Shown here in pieces: positions 21,166 to 25,989 of a stretch of DNA of 25,989 nucleotides. The stretch is from Pectinatus sp. Lineage in GTDB: Bacteria; Bacillota; Negativicutes; Selenomonadales; Selenomonadaceae. The stretch spans positions 1-25,989 of the forward strand of contig JAHHSR010000018.1 of assembly GCA_020025075.1 (NCBI GenBank), written 5' to 3'. Under the pieces are notes generated by a model. The model did no database searches. It worked only from the letters and a program-made list of their open reading frames with translations, and was not told where the DNA came from. The position numbers were made by a program, and so were the translations under genes. Each line of letters starts with the position of its first letter. The stretch's first letter is position 1.

Positions 21166-22152
21166 GTGGATAACAAACAGAAATCAAATCAAGTATATTT
21201 GTTTTTAATATTTACAACGGTGGCTTGGGGGATTCAGCCCCTGTGCATTAAATGGCTGCTTGCAGAATGGTCGCCCGTGACCATAACGGCAATGCGCTAT
21301 CTCATGATTAGCGTGATTTTATTTGGTCTCATCGCCACGCGCCATGAAAAGAGCGTTCTGCCGCACGGCAAGAGCTGGCTTTATCTCATCTTGATGGGCT
21401 TTTTTGGTATTTTGATAAATAATGTCGTTCAATTTACAGGTCTTACGGAATCTACTATCACGAATTGCACGCTCATTGCTGCAACTTCGCCGGCACTTAC
21501 GGCTTTTTTCGCCGCCTTTTTAATTCATGAACGCCTGAGCCTGCTCTCTTGGTTTGGCATCGTCATTTCTTTTAGCGGTGCTTTGGCTGTTATTAGCCAC
21601 GGCTCTTTGCAGGCGGTATTAAATATAAACTTCAACCACGGCGATGTGCTATTTTTTATTTCGCAGATTGCCTGGACCTTTTACTCGATTATCGGACTTA
21701 AAGTCATGCAGAAGATGTCTGCCATCTGTGCAACCGCTTGGGCCGGCCTTTTGGGTGGCATTATGACAGGCGGGTATGGCTTTTATGTCGGTCAGCTGCA
21801 TATTGCGCCGCTGACGATGTTGCCGCTCTTTTCATTTTTGTACATGGTTATTATCGGCGGTGTCCTGGCGATGCTCTTTTGGAATACGGGTATCAAAGTG
21901 GCAGGGCCTAGCCTTACTTCTATTTTTCAAAATATCACGCCGGTCGTTGGCATGATAGGCGGCGCGCTGGCTTTCAATGAACCGATTGGTGCCGTACAGA
22001 TTTTTGGTGCTCTGGCTATTTTTAGTGGTGTCTACTTGACGACGCATAGCCATCAGATTGCCGATTACCTTGTCAGCCGTGAACAAAAGCGCCGTTTTTT
22101 GCGCGGCAAGAGGTTAGTTGCCAATTCATTTTATCGTGCCGTGCACCACTAA
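21166..22152 (+). CDS. EamA/DMT-family transporter
   Basis: This 328-residue drug/metabolite-transporter superfamily protein has ten predicted membrane segments in two EamA repeats (about 8-140 and 155-290). The first begins with FTTVAWGIQPLCIKWLL and carries the family's TLIAATSPALTAFFAAFLIHE-like segment; the second has ITPVVGMIGGALAFNEPI. The substrate is unknown; relatives export amino acids or metabolites. GTG at 21166 is preferred, as AGAGAGG lies about eight bases before it; a GTG at 21157 overlaps that site. It has its own promoter and ends inside the arm of a strong terminator. Confidence 0.88.
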   Translation: MDNKQKSNQVYLFLIFTTVAWGIQPLCIKWLLAEWSPVTITAMRYLMISVILFGLIATRHEKSVLPHGKSWLYLILMGFFGILINNVVQFTGLTESTITNCTLIAATSPALTAFFAAFLIHERLSLLSWFGIVISFSGALAVISHGSLQAVLNINFNHGDVLFFISQIAWTFYSIIGLKVMQKMSAICATAWAGLLGGIMTGGYGFYVGQLHIAPLTMLPLFSFLYMVIIGGVLAMLFWNTGIKVAGPSLTSIFQNITPVVGMIGGALAFNEPIGAVQIFGALAIFSGVYLTTHSHQIADYLVSREQKRRFLRGKRLVANSFYRAVHH

Positions 22153-22183
22153 AACCCCCCCATGCTTGGCATGGGGGGGTTTT
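22151..22183. terminator. Bidirectional terminator between convergent genes
   Basis: The perfect 15-bp stem (22151-22165 / 22169-22183) has seven C-G pairs, a TTG loop, and four As and Ts at its base. It overlaps the stop codons of both convergent genes. Confidence 0.88.
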
Positions 22184-22670
22184 ATTGCCTGTCGAGCTGA
22201 TTGCAAATCATGCGGCGCAAATTCTTGAAAGGGTCAAAGCGCTTGCTCGTATCGGTTATCTTATGGTAGACGGCATCGTGCTTATTCATGTAGCGAAAGC
22301 GCTCGCTCAGGCTAGGGCCATCTATGGAGCCGAGCACGTTGAGGCGCACGTTATAAAGGTTTGCCTCTTCCAATTTCCTTAGGGCATCTGCTAGAAGGTC
22401 TTGCATATTCTCGTAGAAATTTTGGGGATAAAAGCTCTTGCGATAGACGAAAAATTTTACGGTAACATCACAGACACCGGCAAAAAAGCCGATTTTTAAA
22501 GCTGGACAAAGGCGTTTTAATTTGGCAACGTCATCTTTGACGCCGGCATCGTAGACATCCTGCAAAGTTACGAGTTCGACAGCCTTTTTTTGAATGATGA
22601 TTTCGCCTGATAAGGTCAATTTTTCAGCGCGTACGAGGTTTGATAATCTTTGTTTAAGTTCATTGCTCAT
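22182..22670 (-). CDS. Hypothetical protein, function unknown
   Basis: This 162-residue, mostly soluble mixed alpha/beta protein has a basic C-terminus (KNLRRMICNQLDRQ) and no signal peptide or membrane segment. I do not recognise its family. The ATG at 22670 lies inside the end of the upstream zinc-ribbon gene (11-bp overlap) with AGAGG eight to twelve bases before it. Longer in-frame readings to 22916 only retrace the other gene in another frame. The coupling suggests that it acts with the membrane zinc-ribbon protein. Confidence 0.75.
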   Translation of the reverse strand: MSNELKQRLSNLVRAEKLTLSGEIIIQKKAVELVTLQDVYDAGVKDDVAKLKRLCPALKIGFFAGVCDVTVKFFVYRKSFYPQNFYENMQDLLADALRKLEEANLYNVRLNVLGSIDGPSLSERFRYMNKHDAVYHKITDTSKRFDPFKNLRRMICNQLDRQ

Positions 22671-23094
22671 TAATATCGCCTCTTTCAAGCCTTGCGCCGC
22701 AATGGGGGCAAAATTTATCATCCTTTTGGCAGGAAGTGCCGCACTTTGGGCAATATTTAATGTCCTGACTAATGGCAGGAATTTCTTGTGGGGAAGCCTC
22801 TTGGGTGAGTTTTGCGGCAGGATTGCTGCTACCAAGCTTGGCATCCAGGTCGCGAAAGCGCATGTCGGTAAGCTTTTCATCGCCGGAAATCCTATCCCTG
22901 AGCTGTTCTTGCTCAAAGCGCAATTCCGAGATATTTTCTTGTACGCGTTTATCTTTTAAGAGGGCTAAGATTATGCCAGCTAGAAGCGGGCTGATGAGAA
23001 TTGACAGCAAGGTCCATAAAATGGTATTGCGGCCTCTTCTGTGTGCATAGTAGCCGATAAATAAGGAAAACAACAATAATAATAATAAAGCCAA
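22660..23094 (-). CDS. Membrane-anchored zinc-ribbon protein
   Basis: This 144-residue protein has two N-terminal hydrophobic segments (1-15 and about 24-46), a charged, probably coiled-coil stretch (about 48-88), a short linker and a C-terminal zinc ribbon CPKCG (114-118) and CPHCG (129-133). The start is TTG at 23094: AGGAGGA lies seven bases upstream and no ATG is available. It overlaps the following unknown gene by 11 bp. Function is unknown; similar small anchored ribbons act as adaptors, which is only an analogy. The 201-bp gap upstream to the gltD-like promoter is AT-rich with no clear promoter for this gene. Confidence 0.75.
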   Translation of the reverse strand: MALLLLLLFSLFIGYYAHRRGRNTILWTLLSILISPLLAGIILALLKDKRVQENISELRFEQEQLRDRISGDEKLTDMRFRDLDAKLGSSNPAAKLTQEASPQEIPAISQDIKYCPKCGTSCQKDDKFCPHCGARLERGDINEQ

Positions 23095-23295
23095 TTTTTA
23101 TCCTCCTAAGAGCATTTGATGAACATCTTTTTACTTTAATATATTCATGTGCAAAAATCAAGAAAAATAAATATCAATCGTCATAAATAAAAAATATGAA
23201 TGAAATAGTAACTATAATATATATGTATTAAAATTAAAATGGAGAAAAATGAAGGAAATTAGATATAATGAAAGATAATAGCCAATAATCGTCAA

Positions 23296-23324
23296 TTGAT
23301 TTCCAATATCGCAGATGATATACT
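23296..23324 (+). promoter_or_regulatory. Promoter of the GltD-type oxidoreductase gene
   Basis: TTGATT (23296-23301), a 17-bp spacer and TATACT (23319-23324) predict a start about 28 bp before the ATG at 23359. The palindrome TCAATTGA (23292-23299) covers the -35 box. This also argues against translation from the in-frame TTG at 23296. Confidence 0.65.
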
Positions 23325-23358
23325 AAACTTTAGAGAAAACTTTAATTACGGAAAGGAT

Positions 23359-24729
23359 ATGATTCTCACCATGGGCAGATTTATAGAATACGATTCCGAA
23401 GGCTTTACGCTCCAAGAAGCTGTAGCTGAAGCCAAGCGCTGCCTGCATTGTGCCAAGCCAATGTGCCGCACAGGCTGTCCAATCGAAAATGAAATACCTG
23501 ATTTTATTGCTGAAATGGCTAAGGGAAACTTGGGCGCGGCCAGCGATATAATCGCTAGGCGCAGCAATCTGCCCGCCGTTTGTGGCCGTGTGTGCCCGCA
23601 TGAACGGCAGTGTGAAGGTTCATGTGTCCTAAATCACGTAGGTAAGGGCATTAAGATTGGCAAAATTGAACGCTTTATTGCCGATATGGACGGAGAATAT
23701 AATCTTGTTCCCCCCAAGGCCACGAAAAAGCAGGCGGGCAATGTCTGTGTCATAGGCTCTGGCCCGGCAGGCCTTACCATTGCCGGTGATTTGGCCAAGC
23801 TGGGCTTTGCTGTCACCGTATTTGAATCGCAGCAAGAAGCCGGCGGCGTTTTGATGTATGGCATTCCGGAATTTCGCCTCCCTAAGCAGGTCGTGCGCCG
23901 CGAAGTGGAGAAGATTGAAAAGCTCGGCGTAAAATTTCAGATGAATACGCAGATTGGTCCCGATTTTACCATTGATAAATTGTTTGCCGATGGTTTTGAT
24001 GCCATCTTTATCGGGACGGGCAATTCCGTATCTAAGCCCTTGCCGGTTGAGGGTGCCAAGCTCAATGGCGTCGTACAGGCTACATACTTTTTGCAGATCA
24101 TGGAGCTTTCACGCCAAGGCGGCCTAGATGTAAGCGAAGTTCCCATCAAAAAAGGTGATTGCGTTATCGTGGTTGGAGCGGGCAATACGGCCATCGATGC
24201 TGCACGTACAGCAGCACGTATGGGCGCTCAGAGCGTAACGATTGTCAATCGTCGCCGTGAATGTGATATGGCGGCGCTGCCGAGCGAAGTGGAACAGGCC
24301 AAAGGCGAAGGCGTCAAATTCTTGCACCTTCATGCGACGATTGGCGTCGAGGGCGAGGACGCTGTTACGGGCCTTAAATGCCGTTTGCGTACGGCACAGG
24401 AAAATGGCGATGATGTAAAGATTGTTGACACTGAAGAAGAAGTGGTCTTGCCGGCAAATAAAGTCATTATCGCTGTTGGCCAAAAGCCTTCCAGTCGCAT
24501 TGTCGATTCGACAAAGGGGGTTGAAGTCGACGAATATGGCTTTGTCAAGACGCGTGAAAACCCTTATGGCATGACGACACGCAGTGGCGTCTTTGCTGGC
24601 GGTGATGTCGTTAATGGTCCGGCAACAGTTGTGCGCGCCATGAAAGATGCCAAGCTCGTCGCCCAGGGCATCGCACAGTACGTAGAAGCAAAAAAACTCA
24701 TGGAATCATGCGGACTCAGTGCTGAGTAA
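23359..24729 (+). CDS. Glutamate synthase small-subunit-type NAD(P) oxidoreductase (GltD family)
   Basis: This 456-residue flavoprotein has two N-terminal cysteine clusters for [4Fe-4S] centres (C28-x2-C31-x4-C36-x3-C40 and C75-x3-C79-x5-C85-x3-C89). An FAD-binding GSGPAGL (133-139) and an NAD(P)-binding GAGNTAIDAAR follow, and the C-terminal FAD contact is FAGGDVVNGPATVVRAMKDA. The layout is that of GltD, the stand-alone 'homotetrameric' glutamate synthase (GltA) and NfnB/SudA. No large subunit (gltB) or NfnA partner is in the window, so the electron acceptor is open. A GGAAAGG site precedes ATG 23359; ATG 23371 is an alternative. It has its own promoter and terminator. Confidence 0.88.
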   Translation: MILTMGRFIEYDSEGFTLQEAVAEAKRCLHCAKPMCRTGCPIENEIPDFIAEMAKGNLGAASDIIARRSNLPAVCGRVCPHERQCEGSCVLNHVGKGIKIGKIERFIADMDGEYNLVPPKATKKQAGNVCVIGSGPAGLTIAGDLAKLGFAVTVFESQQEAGGVLMYGIPEFRLPKQVVRREVEKIEKLGVKFQMNTQIGPDFTIDKLFADGFDAIFIGTGNSVSKPLPVEGAKLNGVVQATYFLQIMELSRQGGLDVSEVPIKKGDCVIVVGAGNTAIDAARTAARMGAQSVTIVNRRRECDMAALPSEVEQAKGEGVKFLHLHATIGVEGEDAVTGLKCRLRTAQENGDDVKIVDTEEEVVLPANKVIIAVGQKPSSRIVDSTKGVEVDEYGFVKTRENPYGMTTRSGVFAGGDVVNGPATVVRAMKDAKLVAQGIAQYVEAKKLMESCGLSAE

Positions 24730-24740
24730 TAGAATTTTTC

Positions 24741-24769
24741 AAGCGGCCTTCTTAGCAAGGCCGCTTTTT
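24741..24769 (+). terminator. Intrinsic terminator after the GltD-type gene
   Basis: The perfect 10-bp stem AAGCGGCCTT (24741-24750) / AAGGCCGCTT (24757-24766) has a 6-nt loop and leads into five Ts (24765-24769). Confidence 0.9.
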
Positions 24770-24958
24770 GTCGTATTTATGCGAGTAAAAGCGGCAAGCG
24801 ATTAAATATGAGTAAAATAATATTTTTTGTAACAAAACGAAAAAATTAAATGGCTTATTTTGTTTACTTATCAAATTACTATTGCTAGATTATTTGTTTT
24901 AGGGGAAAATGATTTTCCTTTGTTCTTGCTTGATTTTAGGGGCTTTTTGCCTTAATGG

Positions 24959-24984
24959 GTTCTCGTATTATTAATTGTTCTCGT
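24959..24984 (+). repeat. Direct repeat GTTCTCGT in the AT-rich gap before the LacI-type gene
   Basis: GTTCTCGT occurs at 24959-24966 and 24977-24984, with an 18-bp period. The surrounding gap (24770-25160) is strongly AT-rich and shows no open frame, RNA gene or other clear site. A regulator site is possible but unproven. Confidence 0.3.
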
Positions 24985-25161
24985 TTGATAAATATTAGAT
25001 ATATACTGTTGTTTTGAGCAAAATAAGTATAAAAAACACATAAAAATAATATTTTATAATTAAAGTATTATTTTTATGCTATTTTATAAAATATTAAAAA
25101 ATTAACAGAATTTTTATTCTAATTTTTTTTGTATCTGTTTTTAGATAAAATAAAATTTTTG

Positions 25162-25287
25162 TGATATAATGACCTTGCTAAAGCTTTTCTGCTAAAGCGG
25201 TAAATGGGTACCTTTTTGCTGCTTTTGCTACTTGCTTTGCCCATTTTGGGGCAATGAATAGCTTAATTTTTTTAGAGGGGTTTTTTT
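25162..25287 (+). promoter_or_regulatory. Promoter and structured leader of the LacI-type gene
   Basis: An extended -10 box TGATATAAT (25162-25170) has no good -35 box. The leader of about 110 nt has direct repeats GCTAAAGC (25177-25184, 25191-25198), a hairpin TTGCCC/GGGCAA (25237-25242 / 25249-25254), and a competing pairing of AAATGGG (25202-25208) with CCCATTT (25240-25246). GAGGGG about ten bases before the ATG is the ribosome-binding site. Confidence 0.5.
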
Positions 25288-25944
25288 ATGGCTCGTACAA
25301 CGATTCGCGACATTGCGCGCGCAACTGGACTGTCAATTACGGCTGTTTCGTTAGTTCTCAATGAAAAGCCGCACCGCATTTCTGAGGAAAATTGCGAACT
25401 GATTCGCACGACGGCAAAGAAGATGCACTATCGCCCTAATCGCTTGGCTGTTGGCCTGATAAAGAAAATGACGCATACCATTGGCCTTATCGTGCCGGAC
25501 ATCAGCAACTCGTTTTTTTCTGAAATTACAAAGACGATAGAGGATATGCTCATCAAGCAGAACTTCAATCTTTTACTCTGTAATTCCAATGACAGAAGTG
25601 ACTATGAAAGAGAATGCGTGAATATGCTTGTTGATAACAGCATCGATGGACTGCTTTTCGTCATGTCTTCAGGCACGCATGGCAGTGAAAGGGATTTGAC
25701 CCTTGAAGAGCTGCGCTATGCAGGGGTGCCGACGGTAGTCATTGACTGTGCCGAGCCTCTTGCTGACTTTGACACTGTAACGGCAGATAATGAGAGTGCA
25801 GCCTTTGAGGCGACAGAACACCTTATCCTGCTCGGGCATAAGCGCATTGCCTGCGCGGCAGGCGACTTGGAATCGCCGACGAGTCATACGCGCCTTTGCG
25901 GTTATCAGAAGGCTTTGAAAAAGTATGGCATTGATTTTGATTGA
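25288..25944 (+). pseudogene. LacI-family transcriptional regulator, truncated by an IS
   Basis: The gene has 218 codons, where the family has about 330-340. The N-terminal helix-turn-helix is intact (TTIRDIARATGLSITAVSLV, residues 4-23; hinge around YRPNRLAVGLIKK). It is followed by the first half of the periplasmic-binding-protein-like core (TIGLIVPDISNSFF about 64-77, DGLLFV, the TADNESAA segment and HLILLGHKRIA). The frame stops after KKYGIDFD, where the family normally continues into the second lobe. The stop TGA is made by the first bases of a probable IS200/IS605 end. The effector-binding and dimer core would be incomplete, so ligand response is probably lost, although DNA binding might persist. 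Its target genes are not visible. Confidence 0.8.
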
Positions 25945-25989
25945 AATTGCGCCGCATACTCGTGACTTTAGTCGTGAGTAAGGCGCAAC
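25942..25989 (+). mobile_element. Probable left end of an IS200/IS605-type element
   Basis: Directly after TTGAT (25937-25941), the target/TAM pentanucleotide known for ISDra2-like elements, the sequence folds into a nested stem. The outer pair is TTGCGCC (25947-25953) with GGCGCAA (25982-25988). The inner stem ACTCGTGAC (25958-25966) / GTCGTGAGT (25971-25979) has two G-U pairs and a TTTA loop. Subterminal imperfect hairpins next to a short target are the hallmark of this family. No transposase is visible because the window ends here. Confidence 0.55.

Noticed and set aside
22671..22916. 82-residue N-terminal extension of the 22182-22670 protein
   Set aside because: It is a different frame of the zinc-ribbon gene, which has its own strong ribosome-binding site and a coherent domain plan.
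23245..23280. Nine-codon leader peptide before the GltD-type gene
   Set aside because: A GGAG-preceded ATG exists, but it lies upstream of the best promoter (23296-23324) and would not be on the main transcript.

Overview
The window looks like a moderate-GC Firmicutes chromosome, possibly Negativicutes. Signs are Shine-Dalgarno-led genes, several TTG/GTG starts, compact unidirectional operons, intrinsic terminators, a BirA-type biotin operator and a Firmicutes-type pyrimidine-nucleoside phosphorylase. The taxonomic guess is weak. No CRISPR array, rRNA or prophage is visible.

Region 1 (1-240): the 3' end of a probable IS200/IS605 tnpB element, then tRNA-Pro(TGG) on the minus strand with its own promoter and terminator.

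Region 2 (268-9914) is a nucleoside-salvage locus. A minus-strand operon runs deoD, NCS2 purine permease, deoB, pdp, cdd and an exported UshA/CpdB-like nucleotidase. A second minus-strand unit is deoC-nupC. Between them, divergent from deoD, is a Crp/Fnr-type regulator. Together they would strip phosphate from external nucleotides, import nucleosides and bases, split them by phosphorolysis, and carry deoxyribose-1-P through DeoB and DeoC to acetaldehyde and glyceraldehyde-3-P. DeoD carries Asn where the hexameric family has its catalytic Asp204.

Region 3 (10144-15785): tRNA-Ala(GGC) with a consensus promoter, followed by the most unusual part of the window. This is a tightly spaced three-gene operon encoding a beta-CASP-like metallo-beta-lactamase-fold protein, a protein with a GrpE-like C-terminal half on an unrecognised N-terminal domain, and a 963-residue Hsp70-like ATPase whose lid is replaced by a long helical region. 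It looks like a dedicated chaperone/nucleotide-exchange pair coupled to a possible nuclease; I know of no characterised system with this composition.

Region 4 (15822-24769) is mixed metabolism and transport: a small membrane protein, a YfcC-family carrier, a POT peptide transporter, bioH-bioC under a BirA operator, an EamA-family exporter with an 8-G tract in its promoter spacer, a two-gene unit (membrane zinc-ribbon protein plus an unknown), and a stand-alone GltD-type oxidoreductase.

Region 5 (24770-25989): an AT-rich leader and a LacI-family regulator cut after 218 residues. The cut is immediately 3' of TTGAT, at what looks like the left end of an IS200/IS605 element. Both edges of the window therefore appear to lie in IS200/IS605-type ends, as expected if this is a contig broken at repeats.
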